64,000 nt of DNA from Deltaproteobacteria bacterium (lineage in GTDB: Bacteria > Acidobacteriota > Thermoanaerobaculia > Multivoradales > JAHZIX01), in the NCBI GenBank assembly GCA_022601195.1, contig JAHZIX010000029.1, positions 186,001 to 250,000 on the forward strand, given 5' to 3'. Positions 27,169-35,715 of this stretch are shown here, piece by piece. The notes under the pieces were generated by a model. The model worked only from the letters and a program-made list of their open reading frames with translations, was not told where the DNA came from and ran no database searches. Made by a program: the position numbers and the translations under genes. Each line of letters starts with the position of its first letter. The stretch's first letter is position 1.

Positions 27169-27714
27169 CTAGCCGCGGCGGAGTCGGCCAAGGCGCAAGA
27201 ACCTGTCTATTGTGGAGCGCCAGAGCTGCGCGGCGACGGTTTTCCAAAAAATGCCATAGCCTCGCCGGGATACAGCACGGGCGGCGCGACATCCTCTTTG
27301 CTCTTCTTCTCTCTTCTCCTCGACTTCAAGGTCGCTCAAGAGGGGAGTGAATACCGTTTCCAAGGTAGCTTTTGAGAACAGCAGGTGAGCCGCGGTCCAG
27401 AGGTTCGGGTGTGCCTGAGGGAGCCCTTCTACTGCCGATAGAAGGCGGCGGTATTTGCGCAGCCGATCAAAAGCGATGTAGCCGAAAAAACAGAGGCCGG
27501 CTAAATACGTCAGTAGGTGGAGACCTAGAGAAGCCACGAAGCGCTCGTAATCTCTCTGAAATAGGGGTCGGCTTACAGCAAGTAGAATTAAGGGAATTCG
27601 GACTAGTTGACACAGGATGAAGGGGGGGAGCAAAACCCTCAACCAAACTCTCAACCTGCGGAGACTCGTGCGATTTATTTCTTGGTACCTCGGAAGAGAC
27701 CTCTCAGTTTTCAA
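27169..27714 (-). CDS. Two-TM protein, paralog 3 of the PadR-linked operon
   Basis: 181 aa from TTG 27714, supported by AAGGAAGG five to six nt upstream. Hydrophobic segments are VWLRVLLPPFILCQLVR/IPLILLAV and LLTYLAGLCFFGYIAF. The C-terminal half carries the same block as its neighbours: HPNLWTAAHLLFSKATLETV, TPLLSDLEVEEKREEEQRG, RAARAVSRRGYGIFWKTVAAQLWRS. It differs in LWTAA for LWTWA. About 100 bp separate it from paralog 2 and 35 bp from paralog 4. Confidence 0.8.
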   Translation of the reverse strand: MKTERSLPRYQEINRTSLRRLRVWLRVLLPPFILCQLVRIPLILLAVSRPLFQRDYERFVASLGLHLLTYLAGLCFFGYIAFDRLRKYRRLLSAVEGLPQAHPNLWTAAHLLFSKATLETVFTPLLSDLEVEEKREEEQRGCRAARAVSRRGYGIFWKTVAAQLWRSTIDRFLRLGRLRRG

Positions 27715-27816
27715 ACGGACCTTCCTTTCGGCAATGGATGCTTCACCGGGTCGATGGCGATGGTGGCTGGTGGTGGCTTCAAGTATCGGTTCTTGTTTTC
27801 TTCAGAGCCTTTGTTC

Positions 27817-28380
27817 TCAGCCGACCTGGGGTCGGTCTGGGATAGAAAATCTTGCCAGGGAGCGTCCCAACTCGGCGCCGACGGTCTTCCAGAAGATCCC
27901 ATAGCCTCTCCAGAGGGTTCCTCGGGCCGCTCTTGGGCCGGATTGTTCCAGAGCTTCCCTCTGCTCCAACTCGAGATCGCTCAAAAGGGGAACGAAAACT
28001 CTCTCGAGAGTAGGGTCGCGAAAGAGAAGTTGTGCCCAGGTCCACAGATTCAAGTGTCTCGTGGGGAGAGGACCTCTAAGCACCAAGAGCCGACGGTGGT
28101 GTCTGAAATACAGGGGCATAGAGCAGAGCAAAAGAACGGTAGCCCCTAAGGCCATGAATAGGGTGTCGGGTAGGAGGTGCTCGGGGGGATCTAGTAGTAC
28201 CGGAAGGTGACTCGTCCAGATCCAGAAGATGGCCAGCGGGTCGATGACCAAGCCGTACCGAAAGCCTCGGCGAGATCTGGTGATTCGTTCGTCTTCCCAG
28301 CTATCCAAGATCTGGCGGTTTCGCTCTAATGAGCCAAGAGTGGTGGTTCCTTCTTCCGTCGAATCTTGCCTCGATCTCAT
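27817..28380 (-). CDS. Two-TM protein, paralog 2 of the PadR-linked operon
   Basis: 188 aa from ATG 28380, which overlaps the stop of paralog 1 (ATGA). A charged N-terminus precedes two hydrophobic helices (VIDPLAIFWIWTSHLPVLL; LFMALGATVLLLCSMPLYF). The conserved C-terminal block is the clearest of the four: TRHLNLWTWAQLLFRDPTLE, RVFVPLLSDLELEQREALEQ, SGPRAARGTLWRGYGIFWKT. High identity to paralogs 3 and 4 here, against divergent N-termini, suggests the C-terminal domain is the functional part. Confidence 0.82.
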   Translation of the reverse strand: MRSRQDSTEEGTTTLGSLERNRQILDSWEDERITRSRRGFRYGLVIDPLAIFWIWTSHLPVLLDPPEHLLPDTLFMALGATVLLLCSMPLYFRHHRRLLVLRGPLPTRHLNLWTWAQLLFRDPTLERVFVPLLSDLELEQREALEQSGPRAARGTLWRGYGIFWKTVGAELGRSLARFSIPDRPQVG

Positions 28381-28934
28381 CGGCTTTTTCTCTTCCTGGG
28401 GTCCGCCAGACGGTGCACTAAACCGAGGGTCAGTTGGACTCCGACTGTTCTCCAGAAGATCCAACCGGCGGCGCAGTCAAATCTGCGAGAAGCGCCAGAG
28501 TCTTGCTGTCCGGGAGCCGTACTACTTTCCATTTCCAGATCGCTAAGCAGAGGAAGAAACACCCTTTCGACGACAGGCGGGGAGAACAGGAGATTCGCCC
28601 AAGTCCATAGATGCAGGTGCCTCGAAGGGCAAGGTTGAGTGGAGCTGAGTCGCCGCTGATAGCCGCCGAAGAATAAGGCAACGGAGAAGTGGATAAACGG
28701 TAGCGGCAGAAAAGGGATGAGCCAGCGGTGCAGCGAGATTGAGGTTCCTTGCCGATGATCCAGCCAAAGGGCACAGCAAACCAGCAAGGAAGAGATCCAA
28801 ACCATGGCGAGGGCAAGGCAGTTTAGCCTTATCTGAGATCTCAATTTGCCCGAGCTGAAATGGTCGAGGGAATCATTGCGCCAGTGGGCAGCCACGCGTT
28901 CGGCGAAATTCATCCTGGTGCTCTTTCCGGTCAT
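28377..28934 (-). CDS. Two-TM protein, paralog 1 of the PadR-linked operon
   Basis: 185 aa; its ATG overlaps the PadR stop (ATGA), so it is translationally coupled to the regulator. Helices are LNCLALAMVWISSLLVCCALW and LIPFLPLPFIHFSVALFFGG. The C-terminal block is the most diverged: HLHLWTWANLLFSPPVVERV, LPLLSDLEMESSTAPGQQ, then AGWIFWRTVGVQL in place of GYGIFWKTV. The in-frame Met at residue 8 (MNFAERVAAHW) is an alternative start resembling the N-terminus of paralog 4. Confidence 0.82.
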   Translation of the reverse strand: MTGKSTRMNFAERVAAHWRNDSLDHFSSGKLRSQIRLNCLALAMVWISSLLVCCALWLDHRQGTSISLHRWLIPFLPLPFIHFSVALFFGGYQRRLSSTQPCPSRHLHLWTWANLLFSPPVVERVFLPLLSDLEMESSTAPGQQDSGASRRFDCAAGWIFWRTVGVQLTLGLVHRLADPRKRKSR

Positions 28935-29230
28935 CCTGGTGCTCCTTCCGGGAAGGCTAGGGCGACCCAGTCGGCTGCAGCGAGCATGCGCTCACCAAGC
29001 CCGGTCATCTTGAACAAGCGGCGAGGAAGACCTCCTGCGGTTGGCGGCGCGGCTACTTGCCGCGAGTCCACGAAGCCCTTGTCCGCCATACGGCCGAGGG
29101 TGACGTAGACAGTGCCTCGTTTGAGCTTCCCGTCGGACTTCTTGACCAAATCCAAGCCGTAGAGCTCGCTGTGCTCGCGCAGGAGCTCGAGGACGACGCG
29201 TTCGGTGGGGGAGAGTCTTGGCGTTGTCAT
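28931..29230 (-). CDS. PadR-family transcriptional regulator
   Basis: A 99-aa winged-helix regulator: RLSPTERVVLELLREHSELY, GLDLVKKSDGKLKRGTVYVT, LGRMADKGFVDSRQ, then a short C-terminal helix. This short form (no long dimer helix) is typical of PadR-s2 proteins. I start at ATG 29230 (MTTPRLSP); the frame is open for 26 more codons upstream, but these lie across the promoter. It is the first gene of an operon with four membrane paralogs and probably represses it. Confidence 0.88.
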   Translation of the reverse strand: MTTPRLSPTERVVLELLREHSELYGLDLVKKSDGKLKRGTVYVTLGRMADKGFVDSRQVAAPPTAGGLPRRLFKMTGLGERMLAAADWVALAFPEGAPG

Positions 29231-29238
29231 AAAGAGCA

Positions 29239-29266
29239 GTCTTACAAAATGTATGCATGTTGTCAA
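29239..29266 (-). promoter_or_regulatory. Predicted promoter/operator of the PadR operon
   Basis: On the minus strand TTGACA (29266-29261) is followed 16 nt later by TAAGAC (29244-29239). The spacer contains ATGCAT flanked by ACAT/ATGT-like steps, in keeping with PadR sites. The predicted transcription start is within a few nt of the PadR ATG (29230), and no Shine-Dalgarno is seen, so the mRNA may be leaderless. Confidence 0.4.
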
Positions 29267-29351
29267 GGGGCGCCCATAGTACCTACCTCCAAACAGGCCT
29301 TCTGCCACCGCTCGCCAGGAACCTTGGGGCGGAGTATGGTAGGCAACAGAG

Positions 29352-30461
29352 ATGCGAATTCTTGCTCTAGAGCCCTATTACGGAGGCAGTCATCGTGCTT
29401 TCTTGGATGGCTGGATCGCCGACAGTCGCCACAGCTGGACTTTGCTGACTCTGCCTCCCTTCAAGTGGAAATGGCGCATGAGGCACAGTGCTTGGACTCT
29501 AGCGGGACAGGTAAAAGAGCTCGTGGCCGAGGGAGGGAAGTGGGATGGAATTTTCTGTTCTAGCTTGTTGGACTTGGCGACGTTTTCCGGGCTCACCCTG
29601 AGGCAGATAGGCCGCCTACCGACGGTGGTCTACTTTCACGAGAATCAGCTGACCTATCCGGTGAGGCGGGAGGCGGAAAGGGACTTACACTTCGCTTTTA
29701 CCCATCTCTCCTCCAGTCTGGCTGCCCAGGGGGTGTGGTTCAACTCGGCGTTTCATCGCGGCGAATTCCTGGGCGCCCTAACTGCTTTGCTGCGCCGCAT
29801 GCCGGATTTCAGCTCCCTCGAGATCGTCGATCAGATCCGGGACCGGTCTTCCATTCAGAATCCAGGTGTCGCCGGGTTTCCCTCCAGAGGGCCAAGAAAA
29901 CCAGGGCCCCTTCGAATCCTTTGGGCAGCCCGCTGGGAATTCGACAAGAATCCTGAAGGCTTTTTTCGGGCTCTCGAGAGCCTCGAAGACCAGCAGATCC
30001 CTTATCGCCTCAACGTCCTCGGGGAGAGTTTCCGGGAAGTTCCAGAGGTCTTTGCCAGCGCCCGAAAGCGTTTCGCTCATCGAATTGACCGTTGGGGCTT
30101 TTTGGAAAAGCGGGAGCAATACCAAGAGGCTCTTCTCGAGTCCGATGTCTTCGTGTCGACAGCCCACCACGAATTCTTCGGCATTGCCGCCGCCGAGGCG
30201 ATGGCGGCAGGGTGTAGACCCCTGCTGCCGAATCGGTTGGCTTATCCGGAGTTGCTGGCGAGCTTGCCGGAAAGGGGCCGGCGGCCGTTTCTCTACTCTG
30301 GAGAGGAGTCGGATCTAGCAGCTCGACTAGAGAGTCTCGCCGCTGACCCAGCTCAGTGCCTCGGAGAGGTAGCCCTGCTCCGTCGTGAGATCGAGAAGAG
30401 CTTCTCCTGGGCCGCTCGCTGTGATCAGTTGGACGATGCGATAGAAAACTCCTTGGAGTGA
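29352..30461 (+). CDS. GTDC1/QTMAN-like glycosyltransferase (DUF3524), probable tRNA-queuosine mannosyltransferase homolog
   Basis: A 369-aa GT4-like enzyme. The N-terminal DUF3524 domain has LALEPYYGGSHRAFLDGW, TLPPFKWKWRMRHSAW and YFHENQLTYP. The C-terminal Rossmann half has ILWAARWEFDKNPEGF and FVSTAHHEFFGIAAAEAMAA (donor-sugar site). These are the signature blocks of vertebrate GTDC1, the enzyme that adds mannose to queuosine in tRNA-Asp, and of its bacterial homologs. No queuosine genes are nearby, so the acceptor in this organism is inferred. It converges with the DUF2007 gene with no gap between stop codons. Confidence 0.88.
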   Translation: MRILALEPYYGGSHRAFLDGWIADSRHSWTLLTLPPFKWKWRMRHSAWTLAGQVKELVAEGGKWDGIFCSSLLDLATFSGLTLRQIGRLPTVVYFHENQLTYPVRREAERDLHFAFTHLSSSLAAQGVWFNSAFHRGEFLGALTALLRRMPDFSSLEIVDQIRDRSSIQNPGVAGFPSRGPRKPGPLRILWAARWEFDKNPEGFFRALESLEDQQIPYRLNVLGESFREVPEVFASARKRFAHRIDRWGFLEKREQYQEALLESDVFVSTAHHEFFGIAAAEAMAAGCRPLLPNRLAYPELLASLPERGRRPFLYSGEESDLAARLESLAADPAQCLGEVALLRREIEKSFSWAARCDQLDDAIENSLE

Positions 30462-30932
30462 TTACTCCGCCGAGGCGTCGCCTTCGGCAACCAAAGGTGC
30501 TGCTGCGAAATCTCTAAGGATCTCCTGGGCTCGCTCGGCGGAGCGGGAGACGACTTTGAGAGTGATGGGGTCCGGGCCGACGCTCAGTAGGCCTGGTCCG
30601 AAGAGAAGCCGATCCGAGCCATGAACTTCGCTTTCGATGCCTTCCTGAGCCAAGAGCTCCTGAGCAGCCCTCGCCGAAAGGCTGTCACCAAAGGTACGAA
30701 CGACGGCTAGATCTGCCAATGGCAATTGGCGCTTTGCCAAGGCTGCCCGATAGGCTTGGTGGGCTGCTTCGACGGCAGCGTCCGAAACCCCACGTCGGCG
30801 GACCTCCGCCTTGAGCAGTTCCAGGGCTTCCGGCTGGAAATCATCCCCTCGGCGCACGAGCTCTTCCAAGAGAGTCTCGCGATTCCAAGTCTCGAAGGTC
30901 CGCTGCGTCTGTTCCCGATCTGTCGTCTCCAT
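30462..30932 (-). CDS. DUF2007-domain protein
   Basis: The N-terminal half is helical (ETWNRETLLEELVRRGDDFQ, PEALELLKAEVRRRGVSD). The C-terminal ~75 residues form a DUF2007 (putative signal-transducing) ferredoxin-like fold: VVRTFGDSLSARAAQELLAQ, EGIESEVHGSD, and ITLKVVSRSAERAQEIL. ATG 30932 is preferred over the in-frame ATG 30947 because GAGGAG overlaps codons 1-3 of the longer form. 156 aa, soluble. Role unknown. Confidence 0.8.
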   Translation of the reverse strand: METTDREQTQRTFETWNRETLLEELVRRGDDFQPEALELLKAEVRRRGVSDAAVEAAHQAYRAALAKRQLPLADLAVVRTFGDSLSARAAQELLAQEGIESEVHGSDRLLFGPGLLSVGPDPITLKVVSRSAERAQEILRDFAAAPLVAEGDASAE

Positions 30933-31202
30933 GGTCTTACTCCTCATGGTCGGTGGTATTCGAAGCGAGCCCGGGAGTTTCTACCTCCTGTACGAGTCGC
31001 CTAAGAGTCGCTTGTAGCCGCAGTCTCTCATGCTCCAGCTGCTCGCTGAACAGGGAGCCAGTAGGATGAGTCCTATTTCTGGCTGGCTCAGCGGTCACGG
31101 GGCAAGGGAGGGCTGGAGGTCTCCAGCAGCCCACTCTGACGGGAGTGAGATATCCTGCTTTTCCTCGACCATCTCGAACCTGGAATCCGGAGAAATCACC
31201 TC

Positions 31203-32378
31203 GTGAGCCAGAATGCACCGCCTCTCGACCCACCGCAGCGCCTTCTCATGGGACCGGGCCCCAGCGCGGTCCACCCAAGAGTATTGGAAGCCTTGGCAAA
31301 AGGCACCGTCGGGCATCTCGACCCCTACTACTTGGAGCTCATGGATGGGCTGCAAGGATTGCTGCGGCAGCTGTTCAGAACCAACAACGAGCTGACCTTT
31401 GCGGTCAGCGGCACCGGCTCAGCGGGAATGGAGGCGACTGTCGTCAACCTCATTGAGCCGGGAGACTCCATGGTGGTCTGTATCAACGGAGTCTTCGGCA
31501 GTCGAATGGCAGAGGTCGCCGAGCGAGCTGGAGCGGTGGTAACTCGAGTTGAGCGTCCCTGGGGCGAGGTTTTTTCTGTGGAAGATTTGGAGTCGACTCT
31601 GGAACAGGCTAGGCCAAAGGTGGTGGGGATCGTCATGGCGGAGACGTCTACCGGTGCTTACCAGCCTTTGGAAGAGATTTCTCGGCGAGTACACGAAGCG
31701 GGAGGCTTGCTGCTGGTCGATGCGGTGACCTCTCTGGGAGGGGTGCCGGTAGAGGTAGACGCCTGGGGAATCGATGCCATCTACTCGGGCACTCAGAAAT
31801 GTCTCAGCTGTCCACCGGGTTTGGCTCCAGTGTCGTTTTCTCCCCGTGCTCTCGAGGTGATCCGGAGTCGAAAGACCAAAGTCCAGAGTTGGTATCTGGA
31901 TGCTTCGCTGCTGGCCAGCTATTGGGGGTCGAATCGGGTCTACCATCACACTGGGCCCATCAACATGAGCTATGCCCTCTATGAGGCCCTTCGGCTGATC
32001 CATGAAGAGGGGTTGGAGGCCTGCTTTGCTCGCCACCTACTACATCATGAGGCCTTGGCTGCCGGGCTAGCGGCCCTGGGGATCGGTTACACAGCTCAAC
32101 CAGGGCACCGTCTGCCGATGCTCAACGCCGTCGCCGTTCCGAAGGGAGTCGATGACGCTGCGGTTCGCCGGGGCCTCCTGGAGGATTTTGGCATTGAGAT
32201 TGGCGGCGGTTTGGGAGCATTCGCTGGCAAGGTTTGGCGAATCGGGCTGATGGGGTACGGGGCTCGAACCAACAACGTGCTGCTATTTTTGGCCGCTCTC
32301 GAGCATCTTCTCGCCAAACAGGGCCATCCCTTCTCTGCCGGCTCCGGGGTGGCGGCTGCTTCGGCCCACTACACCTGA
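31203..32378 (+). CDS. Class V aminotransferase, alanine/serine-glyoxylate type
   Basis: A 391-aa PLP enzyme transferring an amino group, probably between alanine or serine and glyoxylate. The N-terminal [17 protein letters not shown], the PLP-phosphate loop [22 protein letters not shown], and the PLP lysine K199 in [12 protein letters not shown] are typical of AGXT/SGAT. The [17 protein letters not shown] end also fits. GTG 31203 is used. It stands alone, 23-114 bp before the NfeD operon depending on the NfeD start. Phosphoserine aminotransferase-like use (SerC substitute) cannot be excluded. Confidence 0.92.
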   Translation: MSQNAPPLDPPQRLLMGPGPSAVHPRVLEALAKGTVGHLDPYYLELMDGLQGLLRQLFRTNNELTFAVSGTGSAGMEATVVNLIEPGDSMVVCINGVFGSRMAEVAERAGAVVTRVERPWGEVFSVEDLESTLEQARPKVVGIVMAETSTGAYQPLEEISRRVHEAGGLLLVDAVTSLGGVPVEVDAWGIDAIYSGTQKCLSCPPGLAPVSFSPRALEVIRSRKTKVQSWYLDASLLASYWGSNRVYHHTGPINMSYALYEALRLIHEEGLEACFARHLLHHEALAAGLAALGIGYTAQPGHRLPMLNAVAVPKGVDDAAVRRGLLEDFGIEIGGGLGAFAGKVWRIGLMGYGARTNNVLLFLAALEHLLAKQGHPFSAGSGVAAASAHYT

Positions 32379-32492
32379 GCCGAGTGAGTCAGAGCCCCCC
32401 GAAAGGGAATGGGCCACCCTCCATTGGGCTGGTCCCTCGAAGGTCGATCCCTGTCGTCATTTCGGCTGGCGTTGTATGATGGGAAGGAAACG

Positions 32493-34040
32493 ATGAAAAA
32501 ACACCTATCTACTCGGCCACCAAAGTCTTCCGGTTTTTCGCCCAATCCAGGCCTTCTCTTTGGCAGAGTCCAGAGCCTATTTCGCCTGACTGTCCTCGCC
32601 GTTCTATTGGTCTTGGTGGGTGGGGCCCAAAATGGTTCTTGGGGAGCCTCCCAGGAGCCCGAAGGCCAGCCTCCGGAGGAGCAGTCTTCCCAGGAAGTCT
32701 CAGCCGGTTCGTCAGCTGAGGACACTAGCTCGGAGAAAGCTACCGAGCTCGTTGTCGTCAGTGGCAAGATCGAGGGCGAGATTGGCACGGTGACCAGCGC
32801 CTACGTCAAGCGTCTCATCGCGGAAGCAGAGACCAAAGGCGCGGACGCTCTATTTCTCGAGATGAATACCTTGGGAGGTCGTGTCGACGCAGCTGTGGCG
32901 GTGCGGGATGCCTTGATCGATCTCGAGATCCCGACTCTCGTCTACATCAACAAACGAGCCATCAGCGCGGGGGCTTTGATTTCTTTGGCGTGCGACAAGA
33001 TCGCCATGGCTCCTGGAGGCACCATCGGGGCTGCGACGCCGATCCTCTCTGGCCCTGGCACCGAGATGCCCGAAGCGGTGGGGGAGAAGTATCTTTCCTA
33101 TTTCCGTGAGGAGATGAGAGCCACCGCCGAGACCACGGGCCGGGATCCGGACATCGCCGAAGCCATGGTCGACAAGGACAAAGTGGTCGAAGGCGTGTCC
33201 GAGGAAGGCAAGCTCCTGACTCTCACTACCAAGGGGGCGGTGGAGATTGAGTTCGTCGATTTCGAAGCCAAGAGCGCTACAGAGGCCTTGGAGGAATTTG
33301 GATTTCCAGTCGTTCCGGAAGAGGTGATCTCCTCCTGGTCCGAGAGTCTCGTTGGGTTCTTGACCAGCTCCGCCGTCGCAAGCATTCTGTTCATGGCGAT
33401 GATGGCCCTTGCCTACATGGAGTACCAGACCCCAGGCTTCGGATTCTTTGGTGGCGGGGCAGTCCTCTGTTTTCTGATCCTTTATTTCAGTCACTATCTG
33501 GTGAGCTTGGCGGGTTGGGAGGAGATGATTCTGTTCGTAGTCGGCTTATCCCTTTTACTGCTCGAGGCCTTCGTTATTCCTGGCTTTGGGGTAGCAGGAG
33601 TCGGCGGTTTTCTCCTGCTGCTGGCCAGTGGCGTGATGCTGTTTCTCGCCGGAGATTGGAGTCAGGTTCAGCTCGACAACCCCTTCACCCTCGACGCGGT
33701 CCAGCGGGTACTCTTTTCGACAGCCCTTGCTCTCGTCGTTTTGATGCTGATGATGCGCTTTCTGCCGCGGGAAGATACTGGTCCAGGCGGCCGGTTGATT
33801 CTCGGAAATCGCCTCGCAGCGGGTACGGGCAGCACACCCGTGGACCAGGGCCCCGCAGGGTCGGTGGAAGATCTAGCCGGTCAAGAAGGGGTGGCACTGA
33901 CCCCCTTGCGTCCCGCTGGGAAAGTGCGGATCGCGCATCAGCGCCTGGAGGCGGAAACCGAAGGGGGATTCGTCGATACCGGCCAGGCCGTGCGGGTGCT
34001 CAGAACGGAGGCCGGGCGAGTGATCGTGCGGCGGGCCTGA
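32493..34040 (+). CDS. NfeD-type membrane-bound ClpP-class serine protease
   Basis: A 515-aa NfeD1b protein. An N-terminal hydrophobic signal/anchor (LFRLTVLAVLLVLVGGAQ) leads to an acidic linker and a periplasmic ClpP-like protease: EIGTVTSAYVKRLIAEAE, LEMNTLGGRVDAA, the nucleophile Ser in AISAGALISLACD near residue 158, and a possible Lys in GEKYLSYF. Four or five TM helices follow (residues ~290-430), then an OB-fold NfeD tail with GQEGVALTPLRPAGKVRI. ATG 32493 has GGGAAGGAAA upstream; the frame's earlier start (32409) is not supported. First gene of an NfeD-NfeD-FloA operon. Confidence 0.92.
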   Translation: MKKHLSTRPPKSSGFSPNPGLLFGRVQSLFRLTVLAVLLVLVGGAQNGSWGASQEPEGQPPEEQSSQEVSAGSSAEDTSSEKATELVVVSGKIEGEIGTVTSAYVKRLIAEAETKGADALFLEMNTLGGRVDAAVAVRDALIDLEIPTLVYINKRAISAGALISLACDKIAMAPGGTIGAATPILSGPGTEMPEAVGEKYLSYFREEMRATAETTGRDPDIAEAMVDKDKVVEGVSEEGKLLTLTTKGAVEIEFVDFEAKSATEALEEFGFPVVPEEVISSWSESLVGFLTSSAVASILFMAMMALAYMEYQTPGFGFFGGGAVLCFLILYFSHYLVSLAGWEEMILFVVGLSLLLLEAFVIPGFGVAGVGGFLLLLASGVMLFLAGDWSQVQLDNPFTLDAVQRVLFSTALALVVLMLMMRFLPREDTGPGGRLILGNRLAAGTGSTPVDQGPAGSVEDLAGQEGVALTPLRPAGKVRIAHQRLEAETEGGFVDTGQAVRVLRTEAGRVIVRRA

Positions 34041-34087
34041 TTCATGAGGAACGGAGACGCCAAGCTGGAAAGAAGAGGTTGTAGGAC

Positions 34088-34639
34088 GTGAGTATCCCCG
34101 ACGGACTCGGCTTAGTGGTCGCCATGCTGGCGGTGGGCTATTTACTGCTTTTAGCGGAGCTCTTCCTGCCGGGAGGTATCGTCGGCATCTTCGGGCTGGG
34201 AGCGGTTCTCTACGGTTGTTATCTCGCCTTCGGTCTCGGCGACCTCTGGGGTTCGGCAGCCATCATTCTGAGCGTGGTGGTCACGGTTCTTGGGCTTAGG
34301 ACTTTTTTTCGCTCCAGAACGGGTAAGCGACTCATGCTCAACGACGACAATCCCAAAAAATGGAAGGCGCAGGAGGAAGGGTTGGAAGTCCTCTCCGGTC
34401 AGATAGGAGTCACCCTATCGGCACTACGCCCATCGGGGCTCGCCGACTTTGACGGTCGTCGAGTGGATGTCGTCTCCGATAGTGAATTTCTCGCTTCTGG
34501 TCAGCGGGTGCAAGTGGTGGAAGTCGAGGGCAACCGAGTCGTGGTGGAGGTGGCTCCAGAAGACAGTGTTCCAGAAAACAGTGCTTCAGAAGACAGTGCT
34601 CCGGAAGAAGTTGCCTCAGAAGAGAGTATCGTCGCCTAA
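34088..34639 (+). CDS. NfeD-family short membrane protein
   Basis: A 183-aa NfeD1a-like protein lacking the protease. Two or three N-terminal TM helices (GLVVAMLAVGYLLLLAELFL; GIVGIFGLGAVLYGCYLAF; AAIILSVVVTVLGL) are followed by the OB-fold: LSGQIGVTLSALRPSGLADF, DGRRVDVVSDSEFLASGQ. The tail is acidic and built from a 15-bp tandem repeat. GTG 34088 is used. It lies 47 bp after the NfeD protease and 42 bp before floA; NfeD proteins partner SPFH scaffolds in membrane microdomains. Confidence 0.88.
   Translation: MSIPDGLGLVVAMLAVGYLLLLAELFLPGGIVGIFGLGAVLYGCYLAFGLGDLWGSAAIILSVVVTVLGLRTFFRSRTGKRLMLNDDNPKKWKAQEEGLEVLSGQIGVTLSALRPSGLADFDGRRVDVVSDSEFLASGQRVQVVEVEGNRVVVEVAPEDSVPENSASEDSAPEEVASEESIVA
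34556..34630 (+). repeat. 15-bp tandem repeat in the NfeD tail
   Basis: Five imperfect 15-bp units (first unit CCAGAAGACAGTGTT) run from 34556 to 34630, encoding a degenerate PEDSV/PENSA/SEDSA/PEEVA/SEESI series. Unit length keeps the frame, so copy number may vary between strains. Confidence 0.75.
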
Positions 34640-34681
34640 AAGATTCTTCGATTTTAGACCCTCGAGGTAGGAAAGGACATC

Positions 34682-35674
34682 ATGCAAAGCGCTTCGATCC
34701 TCTTACTCGCCTTTGTCATCTTTATATTCCTGATCATTCTGCTGTACGTGATTCCCGTGCGCCTATGGTTGGCGGCGCGGTTTAGCGGCGCTTCCGTCAA
34801 CTTTCTCAGTTTGATTGGAATGCGCATTCGCCGGGTGCCGCCCAAGGTGGTGGTGGAGCCTCGCATCAGCGCCATCAAGGCTGGGCTCGATGTGAGTGTC
34901 TCGGACCTGGAGTCCCACTACCTGGCCGGCGGAAACGTCTACAACGTCATCAACGCTTTGATCAGTGCCGACAAGGCGGGAATCACTTTGCCTCTGGAGC
35001 GGGCGGTTGCCATCGACCTGGCGGGCCGTGACGTCTTGGAAGCGGTGAAGATGAGCGTCAACCCCAAAGTCATCACGACCCCCATCGTTTCGGCGGTGGC
35101 AAAAGACGGTATCCAGCTCAAAGCCGTCAGCCGGGTTACGGTACGGGCCAATATCGATCGTTTGGTGGGTGGTGCTGGTGAAGAGACCATCATCGCCCGG
35201 GTCGGCGAAGGCATCGTGACCACCATCGGTTCCGCTGAGACCTACGAGCACGTGTTGGAGAACCCCGACTCCATTTCCAAGACAGTGCTGGCCAAGGGGC
35301 TCGACTCGGGAACCGCTTTCGAAATCCTGTCTATCGACATCGCTGACGTAGATGTAGGGGACAACATTGGCGCCAGCCTTCAGATCGACCAGGCGGAAGC
35401 GGACAAGAAGGTGGCTCAGGCTCGAGCCGAGTCCCGCCGCGCCATGGCTGTCGCGGAAGAGCAGGAGATGAGTGCCCGTTCCCAGGAAATGCGCGCCAAG
35501 CTCATCGAGGCCGAAGCAGATGTGCCCAAAGCGATGGCCCAGGCCTTTCGCGAAGGCAACCTTGGCATCATGGACTACTACCGCATGAAGAACATCGAAG
35601 CCGACACGGACATGCGTGACTCGATTTCCGGGCAGGAAGGATCTTCGAGAGCCCCAGAAACAGGAGGGGAGTAG
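34682..35674 (+). CDS. floA: Flotillin-like protein FloA
   Basis: A 330-aa SPFH scaffold of functional membrane microdomains. A single N-terminal membrane hairpin ([19 protein letters not shown]) precedes the SPFH domain, whose segments [37 protein letters not shown] and [20 protein letters not shown] are FloA hallmarks. The C-terminal coiled region has EA-repeats ([20 protein letters not shown]). It follows two NfeD genes on the same strand; NfeD-FloA pairing is conserved. ATG 34682; AGGAAAGG lies just upstream. Confidence 0.95.
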   Translation: MQSASILLLAFVIFIFLIILLYVIPVRLWLAARFSGASVNFLSLIGMRIRRVPPKVVVEPRISAIKAGLDVSVSDLESHYLAGGNVYNVINALISADKAGITLPLERAVAIDLAGRDVLEAVKMSVNPKVITTPIVSAVAKDGIQLKAVSRVTVRANIDRLVGGAGEETIIARVGEGIVTTIGSAETYEHVLENPDSISKTVLAKGLDSGTAFEILSIDIADVDVGDNIGASLQIDQAEADKKVAQARAESRRAMAVAEEQEMSARSQEMRAKLIEAEADVPKAMAQAFREGNLGIMDYYRMKNIEADTDMRDSISGQEGSSRAPETGGE

Positions 35675-35715
35675 GGTCAACCGGCCCCCCTGAGGCTGAA
35701 ACCTGGATAAAACTA

